This document shows, piece after piece, positions 1 to 9,839 of a stretch of 64,000 nt of DNA. Made by a program: the position numbers and the translations under genes. The notes below the pieces were generated by a model. It worked only from the letters and a program-made list of their open reading frames with translations, was not told the DNA's origin and made no database searches. Location of the stretch: contig NZ_LMIE01000029.1 in the NCBI RefSeq assembly GCF_001428625.1, positions 245,614-309,613 of the forward strand, given 5' to 3'. Origin of the DNA: Hydrogenophaga sp. Root209 (GTDB lineage: Bacteria; Pseudomonadota; Gammaproteobacteria; Burkholderiales; Burkholderiaceae_C). The stretch's first letter is position 1. Every line of letters starts with the position of its first letter.

Positions 1-324
1 ATGGGCGCCCGCCGCTTCGGCCGGCTTGGCCACGGCTGCGGCCGCTGCGGCCACGTAGGTGAACGGTCCTGGATCGGCGCAGGCGGGCACTGCCGCCGCT
101 GGCTTCACGGACTTCCCGCTGGCAGCGGCCGTCTTGAAGTAGTTGCTGGCCGCACGGTCCATGGACAGGCACAGCTTGTAGCTGTCGACCTTGGCGGCCC
201 AGGCGGTCTTGGCCTTGGCTTCTTCGGCCTTGGCTTTGGCTTCCTCGGTCAACACGGGTGCGGGCAACTTGGCAAACACGGACGTGGCCAACAGCATCGA
301 GAGGCACAGAAGGCTGCGTTTCAT
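1..324 (-). CDS. Small secreted protein of the formate dehydrogenase operon (3' end outside window)
   Basis: The reading frame opens with a clear signal peptide (basic KR, then a hydrophobic run ending in SVFA, residues 1-18) and is still open at the window edge after 108 codons. A highly charged stretch rich in EAKAK follows, then a region with two cysteines and an alanine-rich tail. An AAGGAA ribosome site lies about 7 nt before the ATG. It is the last visible gene of the minus-strand formate dehydrogenase operon, 33 nt after the cytochrome b gene, so a periplasmic role linked to that enzyme is inferred. I do not recognise a family with a known function. The C-terminus cannot be seen. Confidence 0.7.
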   Translation of the reverse strand, partial: MKRSLLCLSMLLATSVFAKLPAPVLTEEAKAKAEEAKAKTAWAAKVDSYKLCLSMDRAASNYFKTAAASGKSVKPAAAVPACADPGPFTYVAAAAAAVAKPAEAAGAH

Positions 325-357
325 GGGGTTTCCTTGCTTCAGAAAATCGGGATGCGT

Positions 358-1578
358 TCAGGCGGTGCGGGGCGCATCGCTGGCCGCCGTGGCAGCCGTC
401 GTGCGGTGGGCGGGGATCTTGCCGGCCTTGATGTCGTCGTACCAGAGCTCGTGGTGTTCCTTGGCCCAGGTCTCGTCCACATAGCCGGTCTTCATGGCCT
501 TGTAGGCGCCTTGCATGCCGATGGTGCCCATGTAGATGTGTCCCAGGAACATGGCCATCATCAGCACGGTGGCCACCCCGTGGATCATGCTGGCCACCTG
601 CATGTTGGCGCGGGTGTACTCCACGGCCGGCACGATCTTGTCGAGGAACACCCCGGAGCCCACCACGATGAGCCCCAGGAAAAACACGCCACCCCAGAAC
701 ACGAGCTTTTCACCCGCGTTGAAACGGTGCGAAGGCACTTCTGCGGAGCCGAACAGGCCGCCCGCCTTCATGAGCCAGGCGAAATCTTCCTTGCTGGGCC
801 AGTTGTCCTTGAGGAAGGTGAAGAACACCACCACCAGCGACACCGCAAACAGCGGACCGGCAAAGTTGTGCATGTTCTTGAGCGCGTAGGTCAGCCAGCC
901 AAACAGCGTGCTGCCGATGACGGGCAACAGGAAGAACTTGCCGAACGCCATGACGATGCCCGAGACAGCCAGCACCACGAAGGCGATGGCGTTGACCCAG
1001 TGGGCTGCGCGCTCGACGTACGTGAAGCGCTCGATGACGCGACCGGTCTCGCTGCCGTGCAGCTTGATCGAGCCTTTGCCGAAGTAAAACAGCGCAAGCG
1101 CCACCAACACGATCAACAACAGCGAGCCCCCGTAAGGCACGATCCAGTTGTTGCGCACCTGGCGCCAGGCTTCACCGGCGTTGGTCAGGCGTGAGCCGGG
1201 GTACTGCACGAAACCCTGGATCATGTTTCCGGCTTCCGGGTAGGGCAGGCTCGAATAGCCCGTCACACCTTTGCCGACATCACGCCACATGGGCGCGTTG
1301 TTGCCCGGCTGGACCTTGCCACGTTCGGCGTTGGTCTGCTCGCTGTACTTCGGATCGGTGGCCGCATCGGGCGCGATCTCGAAGATGTTGGCGCTGCGGA
1401 TACCTCCCGGCTGGGCGGCTGCCGGTGCGGCCGCGGCCGGCGGAGCCGGGTCGTCCTGTGCCGTGGCCGGTTTCACGGCTTGAGCGCTGGCCACACCCGC
1501 GCTGAGCGCGAGCAAGGCAGCAGCCAGGAAAGCGGGTGATGCGAGCTGGCGCAAGCCAGCGGTCAAAAACCGTTGCAT
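358..1578 (-). CDS. Formate dehydrogenase gamma subunit, cytochrome b membrane anchor
   Basis: Diheme cytochrome b that takes electrons from the Fe-S beta subunit and passes them to quinone in the inner membrane. The 406-residue product starts with a signal peptide ending in GVASA, has a periplasmic Pro/Ala-rich segment, one membrane helix near residues 145-167, and four further helices. Histidines in AAHWVN, NMHNFAG, MIHGVA and LGHIYMG are placed like the heme ligands of FdnI/FdoI. It is about twice the length of E. coli FdoI (211 aa) because of the N-terminal extension, as in epsilonproteobacterial and betaproteobacterial FdhC. I chose the ATG at 1578, which follows AAGGAA and starts the signal peptide; an in-frame extension to 1686 overlaps the upstream gene and lacks support. 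Confidence 0.93.
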   Translation of the reverse strand: MQRFLTAGLRQLASPAFLAAALLALSAGVASAQAVKPATAQDDPAPPAAAAPAAAQPGGIRSANIFEIAPDAATDPKYSEQTNAERGKVQPGNNAPMWRDVGKGVTGYSSLPYPEAGNMIQGFVQYPGSRLTNAGEAWRQVRNNWIVPYGGSLLLIVLVALALFYFGKGSIKLHGSETGRVIERFTYVERAAHWVNAIAFVVLAVSGIVMAFGKFFLLPVIGSTLFGWLTYALKNMHNFAGPLFAVSLVVVFFTFLKDNWPSKEDFAWLMKAGGLFGSAEVPSHRFNAGEKLVFWGGVFFLGLIVVGSGVFLDKIVPAVEYTRANMQVASMIHGVATVLMMAMFLGHIYMGTIGMQGAYKAMKTGYVDETWAKEHHELWYDDIKAGKIPAHRTTAATAASDAPRTA

Positions 1579-1591
1579 ACAGCGTTCCTTG

Positions 1592-1837
1592 TTACTTGGA
1601 CATGCGGGTGTAGTCGTTCTGTCCGTACTGAGCGCGTGCCTTGAGCTGCTGCTCCCAACTGGCCTTGTCGCCCACGCTCCAGCCACCCTGGGCGTACTGG
1701 CTCTTGCCCACGCCGGTGTAGGGGGCGCCGTCCTGCTTGACGCCTGCGCCGTTCATTTCCTGCGGCTGGTCGCCGCAGGCCGCCAAGCCCAATGTCAGGG
1801 CTGCCGCTGCGATGGTGAGGGTGAAACGCTGGATCAT
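1592..1837 (-). CDS. Small lipoprotein encoded inside the formate dehydrogenase operon
   Basis: An 81-residue product with a lipoprotein signal: a hydrophobic run followed by the lipobox LAAC near residue 20. The mature part is short and hydrophilic, with Gly, Tyr and Trp, ending in YTRMSK. Its ATG overlaps the stop of the beta-subunit gene by 4 nt (1834-1837), so translation is probably coupled, and it ends 13 nt before the gamma-subunit ATG. The position between the beta and gamma genes suggests a role in assembly or stability of the periplasmic complex; that is inference from context. I do not recognise a named family. Confidence 0.8.
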   Translation of the reverse strand: MIQRFTLTIAAAALTLGLAACGDQPQEMNGAGVKQDGAPYTGVGKSQYAQGGWSVGDKASWEQQLKARAQYGQNDYTRMSK

Positions 1838-2436
1838 GATTTGGTCCCTTGTGCGGTGCCGTAGGCGGTGCCCCAGCCCCAGACTTCGGCGCCCTTGCCA
1901 CGCTGCAACACGCGGTTGCGGAAGATGTCGGCCACCACGTCGCCGTCACCGGCGAGCAGCGCCTTGGTCGAGCACATCTCGGCGCAGGCCGGCAGCTTGC
2001 CTTCGGCCAGGCGGTTGCGTCCGTACTTCTCGAACTCATCCTGGCTGCCATGGGCCTCGGGGCCGCCGGCACAGAAGGTGCACTTGTCCATCTTGCCGCG
2101 CACACCAAACGTGCCCTGCGAGGGGAACTGCGGCGCGCCGAACGGGCAGGCGTAGGAGCAGTAGCCGCAACCGATGCACACGTCCTTGTCGTGCAGCACC
2201 ACGCCTTCGTCGGTGCGGTAGAAGCAGTTCACAGGACACACGGCCATGCAAGGTGCGTCGCTGCAGTGCATGCAGGCGACCGAGATGGACTTCTCGCCGG
2301 GCACGCCGTCGTTGAGCGTCACCACGCGGCGGCGGTTCACGCCCCAAGGCACCTCGTGCTCGTTCTTGCAGGCGGTCACGCAACCGTTGCATTCGATGCA
2401 GCGCTCTGCATCACAGATGAATTTCATTCTTGCCAT
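1834..2436 (-). CDS. fdh3B: Formate dehydrogenase beta subunit, four [4Fe-4S] ferredoxin-like
   Basis: A 200-residue electron-transfer subunit carrying electrons from the molybdenum subunit to the cytochrome b subunit. Four cysteine groups are visible: CIECNGCVTAC near the start, CMHCSDAPCMAVCP, CIGCGYCSYACP, and CTFC with a later CAEMC, the usual four-cluster layout of DmsB/FdnH-type proteins. Unlike E. coli FdnH (about 290 aa) it has no C-terminal membrane helix, which fits the shorter FDH3-type beta subunits. The gene lies 15 nt after the alpha-subunit stop and overlaps the downstream lipoprotein gene by 4 nt. Confidence 0.94.
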   Translation of the reverse strand: MARMKFICDAERCIECNGCVTACKNEHEVPWGVNRRRVVTLNDGVPGEKSISVACMHCSDAPCMAVCPVNCFYRTDEGVVLHDKDVCIGCGYCSYACPFGAPQFPSQGTFGVRGKMDKCTFCAGGPEAHGSQDEFEKYGRNRLAEGKLPACAEMCSTKALLAGDGDVVADIFRNRVLQRGKGAEVWGWGTAYGTAQGTKS

Positions 2437-2451
2437 GGTGTGCTCCTGGTC

Positions 2452-5418
2452 TTAGGCTTTTTCGACGTTGCAGATGGTGGTCTTGGTTTCCTGCATCATC
2501 GTGACGATGTCGTAGCCATACGTGGTCGCAGTGTTGACGGCCTCGCCGCGCACCACAGGGAAGGCACCATCCGGGTAGTAAGGCTTCATGTCCACGCCCT
2601 GCCAGCGGCCGGAGAAGTGAAACGGCAGGAACACGGTGTCTGGTCCCACGCGTGGTGTCACCAGCGCCTGCACATTGAGACGCGCACCGGTGGGGCTGCT
2701 CACCCACACGCGCTCGCCGTTGCGGATGCCGCGTGCCGCTGCCGTTTCCGGATTGATCTCGACGAACATCTCTTGCTGCAGCTCGGCCAGCCAGGGGTTG
2801 GAGCGGGTTTCCTCGCCGCCACCCTCGTACTCGACCAGGCGTCCCGACGTCATGATGAGCGGGAATTTCTCGTGCATCTTGTCTTCGATGTTCTTGGCCT
2901 GCAGCGACTTGTAGAGCACCGGCATGCGCCAGCGCGTCTTCTGGTCATCGTGGCTGGGGTACTTGGCCACGAGGTCGGGACGGATGCCGTAGATCGGCTC
3001 ACGGTGCTGAGGGATTGCATCGGGAAAATTCCACACCACGGCACGCGCCTTTGCGTTGCCCCAAGGGTGGCAACCGTGTGCCATCGAGACCCGCTGAATG
3101 CCACCAGATAGGTCGGTCTTCCAGTTCTTGCCCTCGGCAGCCTTCTGCTCGGCATCGGTAAGGTCGCCCCACCAACCCAACTTCTTGAGCAGGATGTGGT
3201 CGAACTCGGGGAAGCCGGTGGTGATCTCGGCATTCAACGAATGCGATCCGTCTTCGGCCAGCAGGTTCTTGCCTTCACGCTCCACGCCGAAGTTCGCGCG
3301 GAAGTTTCCGCCGCCCTCCATCATGGACTTGGAGGTGTCGTACAGGTTGGGCGAACCGGGGTGCTTGATCTCAGGCGTGCCGTAGCAAGGCCAAGGCAGA
3401 CCGAAGTAGTCACCGGTCATGTCATAGCCGGTCTCCTTGTCAATGACCTTGCCCTTGACCTTGAGCGTCTTCACATCGAAGGCGTTCATGTTGCGCATGT
3501 GGGCCTTGAGGCGTTCCGGGCTCTGGCCGGTGTAGCCGATGGTCCAGCACGAGCGGTTGACCTCGCGCAGGATCTCTTCGGGCATTGGTTCGTCCAGGCC
3601 CTTGATCTTCTGCATCTTGTAGTTCTTGCTGAGCTCGTTGGCGAAGCCCAACTTCTCGGCGAACTGGTGCATGATCATGTGGTCGCTGCGGCTCTCCCAC
3701 AGCGGATCAATCACCTTTTCACGCCATTGCAGCGAACGGTTGGACGCCGTGACGGACCCACTGGTTTCGAACTGGGTGGCCGCAGGCAACAGGTACACCG
3801 CGCGGTTCGGGTTGAGGTCTTCGGGCTTGCCGGGCATGGCCGCCATGGACGCCGTGGCCGACGGATAGGGGTCCACCACAACAAGCAGGTCCAGCTTGTC
3901 CATCGCGCGCTTCATTTCCACACCGCGGGTTTGCGAGTTGGGCGCGTGACCCCAATAGAACACGCCGCGCAGATTCGGGCCCTGGTCGATCAGCTCGTTG
4001 TTTTCCAGCACGCCATCGATCCAGCGCGAGACCGTGATGCCGGGCTTCTCCATCATGCCTTCGGCGTACTGCTTCTTGATCCATTCGTAGTCCACACCCC
4101 ACACGGTGGCGAAGTGCTTCCACGAGCCGGCGGCCAGACCGTAGTAGCCTGGCAGCGAATCGGGGTTGGGGCCGATGTCGGTCGCGCCCTGCACGTTGTC
4201 GTGGCCGCGGAAGATGTTCGCACCGCCGCCGCTCTTGCCGACGTTGCCCAGCGCCAGTTGCACGATGCACGATGCGCGCACCATCGCATTGCCGATGGAG
4301 TGCTGGGTTTGCCCCATGCACCAGACCAGTGTGGACGGGCGGTTCTTGGCCATCATCTCGGCGACCTTGAACATCTGCGCTTCGCCGACGCCACAGGCTT
4401 CTTCCACCTTGTCCGGTGTCCACTTGGCCATCACGTCGGCCTTCACCGCGTCCATGCCGTAGACGCGGTCGTTGATGTACTGCTTGTCTTCCCAGCCGTT
4501 CTTGAAGATGTGATACAGCAGGCCGAAGAGGAAGGGGATGTCGGTGCCGGAGCGGATGCGCACGTATTCGTCGGCCTTGGCGGCCGTGCGTGTGAAGCGC
4601 GGGTCGACCACGATCATCTTGCAGCCGTTTTCCTTGGCGTGCAGCATGTGCAGCATCGACACGGGGTGGGCTTCGGCGGCGTTGGAGCCGATGTACAACG
4701 CGCACTTGCTGTTCTGCATGTCGTTGTACGAGTTGGTCATGGCGCCGTAGCCCCAGGTGTTCGCAACACCGGCCACCGTGGTGGAGTGGCAGATGCGGGC
4801 CTGGTGGTCGCAGTTGTTGGTGCCCCAGAAGCTCACGAACTTGCGCAGCAGATAAGACTGCTCGTTGTTGTGCTTGGACGAACCGATGAAGTAGACCGAG
4901 TCGGGGCCGCTGGCCTCGCGCAACTCTTTCATTTTCGCGGTGATCTCGTCCAGGGCCACGTCCCAGCTGATGCGCTCGTACTTGCCGTTGACCAGCTTCA
5001 TGGGGTAGCGCAGGCGGTATTCGCCGTGGCCATGCTCGCGCAAGGCGGCACCTTTGGCGCAGTGGGCACCCAGGTTGATGGGGGAATCGAACACCGGCTC
5101 CTGTCGCACCCAGACACCGTTCTCGACGATCGCGTCGGTCGCACAGCCCACCGAACAGTGGGTGCAGACGGTGCGCTTGACTTCGATCTTGCCGGTGCCG
5201 TCGATCGACTTGCCCTCAGCCGCCCTGGCTTTCTTCACCAGCACGAGTTGAGACGCGGCCAGACCCACGCCCACGCCCATGCCGGAGCGGCGCAGAAACG
5301 CGCGTCGGTCCATGGTGGGCAGAGCCGTCGACAGGCCGCGCTGCAGGTTGTGGACAAAGGTGGAATGCACGCGAGCAGCGTGTCCACCCGTGGAGGATGA
5401 TTTTTTGGTCAGCAGCAT
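2452..5418 (-). CDS. fdhA: Formate dehydrogenase alpha subunit, molybdopterin catalytic subunit (Cys type)
   Basis: Oxidises formate to CO2 at a bis-molybdopterin centre. The 988-residue protein has a Tat signal (RRAFLRRSG, about residues 38-46) after a long leader, so it is probably exported folded. The [4Fe-4S] motif is C85, C88, C92 and C120. The metal ligand position reads ARICHSTT, giving Cys210 followed by the conserved His211, where E. coli FdnG has selenocysteine. The C-terminal molydopterin-dinucleotide domain follows. The ATG at 5418 has a strong AGGAGG about 6 nt upstream, which supports the long leader rather than the inner ATG just before RRAFL. The operon continues downstream into beta, lipoprotein and gamma genes. 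Confidence 0.96.
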   Translation of the reverse strand: MLLTKKSSSTGGHAARVHSTFVHNLQRGLSTALPTMDRRAFLRRSGMGVGVGLAASQLVLVKKARAAEGKSIDGTGKIEVKRTVCTHCSVGCATDAIVENGVWVRQEPVFDSPINLGAHCAKGAALREHGHGEYRLRYPMKLVNGKYERISWDVALDEITAKMKELREASGPDSVYFIGSSKHNNEQSYLLRKFVSFWGTNNCDHQARICHSTTVAGVANTWGYGAMTNSYNDMQNSKCALYIGSNAAEAHPVSMLHMLHAKENGCKMIVVDPRFTRTAAKADEYVRIRSGTDIPFLFGLLYHIFKNGWEDKQYINDRVYGMDAVKADVMAKWTPDKVEEACGVGEAQMFKVAEMMAKNRPSTLVWCMGQTQHSIGNAMVRASCIVQLALGNVGKSGGGANIFRGHDNVQGATDIGPNPDSLPGYYGLAAGSWKHFATVWGVDYEWIKKQYAEGMMEKPGITVSRWIDGVLENNELIDQGPNLRGVFYWGHAPNSQTRGVEMKRAMDKLDLLVVVDPYPSATASMAAMPGKPEDLNPNRAVYLLPAATQFETSGSVTASNRSLQWREKVIDPLWESRSDHMIMHQFAEKLGFANELSKNYKMQKIKGLDEPMPEEILREVNRSCWTIGYTGQSPERLKAHMRNMNAFDVKTLKVKGKVIDKETGYDMTGDYFGLPWPCYGTPEIKHPGSPNLYDTSKSMMEGGGNFRANFGVEREGKNLLAEDGSHSLNAEITTGFPEFDHILLKKLGWWGDLTDAEQKAAEGKNWKTDLSGGIQRVSMAHGCHPWGNAKARAVVWNFPDAIPQHREPIYGIRPDLVAKYPSHDDQKTRWRMPVLYKSLQAKNIEDKMHEKFPLIMTSGRLVEYEGGGEETRSNPWLAELQQEMFVEINPETAAARGIRNGERVWVSSPTGARLNVQALVTPRVGPDTVFLPFHFSGRWQGVDMKPYYPDGAFPVVRGEAVNTATTYGYDIVTMMQETKTTICNVEKA

Positions 5419-5516
5419 GGTTTTGCCTCCTGGGAAGCCGCCGGGGCAGCGGCTTGCGCCCCTGTCCGGGGCATCGAACGAACGAGAACGTGGGGATTCA
5501 AGGAACAGCCGTCCGC

Positions 5517-5747
5517 TCAGATGCGGGTGGTCTGGTAATACTGTTTGACGTGATCGCTGAGGCTGTAGCCGCCACCTTTGGTGGGTGCGGGTTTGGCCTT
5601 GATCGCGGCGGTCTCTTCGACCGGTGCGCGTGGGATCAAGGCTGCAGCAGCGGCGAGCGCGCCAACCGTGGAGGCTCCGGCAAACAGGGTGCGCCGGTTC
5701 AGGCCGGAACGTTCTTCACCTGTGGTCGGGTGGGAGGGCTTGGTCAT
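5517..5747 (-). CDS. Formate dehydrogenase region Tat-signal protein (FdhX-like small protein)
   Basis: A 76-residue product with a Tat-like motif (NRRTLFAGAS) followed by an Ala-rich hydrophobic stretch and a short hydrophilic tail ending in YYQTTRI. Such short Tat-signal proteins are known immediately upstream of FDH3-type alpha-subunit genes (the formate dehydrogenase region TAT target family); their function is not established, though a role in maturation or anchoring is often assumed. The ATG at 5747 is preceded by GGAG; the longer in-frame start at 5834 adds residues that do not look like a signal. It is the first gene of the operon, 98 nt before fdhA. Confidence 0.85.
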   Translation of the reverse strand: MTKPSHPTTGEERSGLNRRTLFAGASTVGALAAAAALIPRAPVEETAAIKAKPAPTKGGGYSLSDHVKQYYQTTRI

Positions 5748-5805
5748 GCAGATCTCCAGGTTGAAATGGACCGCCAACCAACGTGCGGGCCTTTTGCATA
5801 CGTGG

Positions 5806-5834
5806 AATCTAACCCCACCGTGTATGGGTTGCAA
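5806..5834 (-). promoter_or_regulatory. Candidate secondary sigma-70-type promoter for the fdh operon
   Basis: On the minus strand TTGCAA (5834-5829) and TAGATT (5811-5806) are 17 nt apart, each matching 4 of 6 consensus positions. It lies downstream of the sigma-54 site. Matches are modest, so this is only a candidate. Confidence 0.3.
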
Positions 5835-5927
5835 GGTGGTTCATACGTAGCCAATCGTGTTTCGATCCCGGCGGCCCGGTCGCTCTTCATGCGGCATTGC
5901 AGCATCGCCGCTTGCTGCGCTTTTGAT

Positions 5928-5943
5928 AGCCAGAAGCGTGCCA
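5928..5943 (-). promoter_or_regulatory. Sigma-54 (-24/-12) promoter reading toward the fdh operon
   Basis: The minus strand reads TGGCACGCTTCTGGCT from 5943 to 5928. Against TGGCAC-N5-TTGCW it matches 10 of 11 defined positions, with the essential GG and GC exactly spaced. Transcription would start near 5917, about 170 nt before the first operon gene. The divergent regulator has the sigma-54-contacting GAFTGA loop, so the pair makes functional sense. Confidence 0.75.
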
Positions 5944-6089
5944 TAAGCCAAAGGTTTCGGTACCGATGCGGTGGAGCCAGGCGGCCATGCCGCGCCACAC
6001 CTTGAGCACACTCACGATCCGGTCGTCGAGCAGGTCGACGCCCTCGGGAATACCCGCATGCGAATGTCGACGTCCCACAGCGCATGCGG

Positions 6090-6124
6090 TCAAGTTGTCA
6101 CACAGCAGCGCGACAACTTGTCGC
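6090..6124. promoter_or_regulatory. Palindromic upstream activator site(s) for the NtrC-type regulator
   Basis: GCGACAA-C-TTGTCGC at 6110-6124 is a perfect 7-bp inverted repeat around one base. An inverted, degraded copy sharing GACAACTTG lies at about 6090-6103. They sit roughly 150-180 bp upstream of the sigma-54 -24 element, the usual range for enhancer sites, and about 100-135 bp before the regulator gene, so autoregulation is also possible. Confidence 0.6.
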
Positions 6125-6225
6125 ACATGAAGCACATGCCCCGCTGATGCAGCACCCCGCACCACCGTGGGGTTTGCGCCAATACCCCACTGATTTCGTA
6201 GGCTACGTCCGTAGAATCCCGACGG

Positions 6226-7614
<1,389 letters not shown>

Positions 7615-7648
7615 AAACACCCCCGCCGCGCTGCGCGTGGCCACCAGC

Positions 7649-9751
7649 ATGACCCTCTGGCGCACGCCGCGCTGGCTGGCGGGCTCGGTCCGCAACAAGC
7701 TGCTGGCCATGGCCTTGCTGCCGCTGCTGGTGGCGTTCCCGATGCTGGTGATCGCCCTGGCCCTGTGGGGCAACGTGGCCTACGACCGGCTCCTGATCAC
7801 CAAAGTGCGCAGCGACCTCGCGGTGGCGCACGGCTACTTCGAGCAGGTGCTCGGTGAGGTCGGCTCGGGCACCCTGGGTGTGGCGGGTTCGCAGTCGCTG
7901 TACGCAGCGTTGCGCCAGGCGCCCACGGACAAGTACGGCCTGAGCGAACAGCTCGCGTTGGCGCGCGAACGGCTCGGTCTCGATTTCCTGCTGCTCTACG
8001 ACGCGAAGGGCAAGCCACTGGCACGCGCTGTGCCCACGGGCCTCAGCAGCGCTGACGCCACCGCGCCGATTCCGCCCATGCCCGCCGGGCTCGCTGCGTC
8101 GCTGCTGCCCGGTCGAACGAACACGCAGGCCCGGCTGCTGCTGCTGGAGCCTGAGGCACTCGACGCGCTCGCACCCCACCTGTCGCCGCGACTGCGCATT
8201 CCGCTGGTGGCCACGCGCAACGCCGCACCCGACACGCGCGAGGTCGAGCGCCGCGCCATGGTGATGCTGTCCACTCACCCAGTGCTGGATGCCAGAGGCC
8301 AGACCATCGCGGTGCTCGCCGGCGGCCTGCTGCTGAACCAGAACCTCGATTTCATCGACCACATCAACCGCATCGTCTACCCCGAAGGCGCCCTGCCTTT
8401 CGGCAGCCAGGGCACGGCCACACTGTTCATGGACGACGTGCGCATCACCACCAACGTGCGCCTGTTCCAGGACCAGCGCGCCATCGGCACCCGGGTGTCG
8501 CAGGCGGTGCGCGACGCGGTGCTGGGCCGTGGCAACACCTGGCTGGACCGCGCCTTCGTCGTCAACGACTGGTATGTGTCCGCCTATGAGCCACTGCAGG
8601 ATGCCACCGGAGCACGCATCGGCATGCTCTACGTGGGCTTCACCGAAGCCCCCTTTCGACTGGTGCGCTACGCGATGCTGGCGGTGATGGGCTTGATCTT
8701 TCTCGGCGTGATGGCGCTCTCGGCCTGGTTCTCGCTGCGCTGGGCGCGCAGCATCTTCCAGCCGGTGCAGCGCATGAACCGCACCATGCAGCTGGTGGAA
8801 GAAGGTCAGTCAAAGGCGCGTGTGGGTGATATCTCGGCTCGCGACGAACTCGGTGCACTCGCCGGTCATCTGGACGAACTGCTGGACGTCATCGACGACA
8901 AGACTGCGGCGCTGCGGCGCTGGGGCGAGGAGCTCGACCACAAGGTGGCCGAGCGCACGCGCGAGCTGGAGATGAGCAACGAGTCGCTTCAGATGGCGCA
9001 GCAACAACTCGTCAAAAGCGAAAAGCTCGCGGCCATCGGCCAGCTCACCGCCAGCATCGCCCACGAGATCAACAACCCGATTGCGGTGATGCAGGGCAAC
9101 CTCGACCTGATGCGCGAGACCCTGGGCACGCACGCGCAGCCGGTGCGTGGCGAACTGCAGTTGCTCGACGAGCAGGTCGAACGCATGCGCCTGATCGTCA
9201 CCCAACTGCTGCAATACGCGCGACCCACCGAATACGCTGGTTACGTGGAGTCGCTTGACCTCAACCGCACGGTCAACGACTGCCTGGTGCTGGTGGGACA
9301 TCTGATGTCGCAGACCCAGATCGAGGTCCAGCGTGACCTGCTGTGCACACGGCGCGTGGGCAGCAACCGCCAGGAACTGCAGCAGGTCATCATCAACCTG
9401 CTGATCAACGCGATCCAGGCCATGCCGCAGGGCGGCGTGCTGCGGCTGGAAACGCGCGACCGCGACGAGGGCGCCGAGTTGCGCGTGATCGACAGCGGTG
9501 CCGGTCTCAGCGAGGCCACGCAAGAGCGTCTGTTCCGCCCGTTCTTCACCACCAAGAACGACGGCAACGGCCTGGGCCTGTGGATCAGCCAGGGGCTCGT
9601 GGAGCGCTACGGCGGCCACATAGCGGCCGCCAACCGCGACGACGGCACGTCCGGTGCGATCTTCAGCGTGCGGCTTTTCACCGAGCCGCAGGCGCCCGCC
9701 GCGCAATCCACTCGCGATGGGCGCCCAGGGTCGCGAGAGACTGGGCTCTGA
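7649..9751 (+). CDS. Membrane sensor histidine kinase, partner of the NtrC-type regulator
   Basis: A 700-residue kinase with an N-terminal membrane helix (LLAMALLPLLVAFPMLVI), a large periplasmic cache-like sensor region of about 300 residues, a second helix (VMGLIFLGVMALSAWF), a HAMP linker, a coiled coil, a HisKA domain with the phospho-acceptor His at about 472 in SIAHEINNP, and a HATPase domain ending with GNGLGLWIS. The class resembles DctB-like kinases that pair with NtrC-type regulators. The signal is unknown; formate or an electron-transport cue is a guess from context. I chose ATG at 7649, just before the first helix; the frame is open upstream to 7562, where it overlaps the regulator. 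Confidence 0.9.
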   Translation: MTLWRTPRWLAGSVRNKLLAMALLPLLVAFPMLVIALALWGNVAYDRLLITKVRSDLAVAHGYFEQVLGEVGSGTLGVAGSQSLYAALRQAPTDKYGLSEQLALARERLGLDFLLLYDAKGKPLARAVPTGLSSADATAPIPPMPAGLAASLLPGRTNTQARLLLLEPEALDALAPHLSPRLRIPLVATRNAAPDTREVERRAMVMLSTHPVLDARGQTIAVLAGGLLLNQNLDFIDHINRIVYPEGALPFGSQGTATLFMDDVRITTNVRLFQDQRAIGTRVSQAVRDAVLGRGNTWLDRAFVVNDWYVSAYEPLQDATGARIGMLYVGFTEAPFRLVRYAMLAVMGLIFLGVMALSAWFSLRWARSIFQPVQRMNRTMQLVEEGQSKARVGDISARDELGALAGHLDELLDVIDDKTAALRRWGEELDHKVAERTRELEMSNESLQMAQQQLVKSEKLAAIGQLTASIAHEINNPIAVMQGNLDLMRETLGTHAQPVRGELQLLDEQVERMRLIVTQLLQYARPTEYAGYVESLDLNRTVNDCLVLVGHLMSQTQIEVQRDLLCTRRVGSNRQELQQVIINLLINAIQAMPQGGVLRLETRDRDEGAELRVIDSGAGLSEATQERLFRPFFTTKNDGNGLGLWISQGLVERYGGHIAAANRDDGTSGAIFSVRLFTEPQAPAAQSTRDGRPGSRETGL

Positions 9752-9839
9752 ACAGCAGGCTCGAAATACCATATTCGCGGTATAGGTTGAACGTGTGATC
9801 TGCGTTTTCATCGGGGCTGTTTTTTTTACTCCCCGGGGA

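Larger units (their letters stand above)
5748..6225. other. 478-bp divergent intergenic region between the fdh operon and its two-component regulators
   Basis: No gene is supported here; open frames crossing it have no ribosome site or recognisable product. It contains a sigma-54 promoter reading toward fdh (5928-5943), a weaker sigma-70-like pair nearer the operon (5806-5834), two CATACGT words (5797-5803 and 5842-5848), and a perfect 7-1-7 palindrome with a related partial copy (6090-6124). These elements are described separately. Confidence 0.8.

Noticed and set aside
1-1194. 397-codon open frame on the plus strand
   Set aside because: His/Gly/Arg-rich shadow of the minus-strand cytochrome b and secreted-protein genes; no ribosome site or recognisable domain.
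4786-4800. Possible selenocysteine codon in fdhA
   Set aside because: The active-site codon reads Cys (ARICHSTT) and the frame has no internal TGA.
3196-5400. 734-codon open frame antisense to fdhA
   Set aside because: Composition is Val/His/Ala/Gly-rich as expected of an antisense frame in high-GC DNA; fdhA is unambiguous on the other strand.
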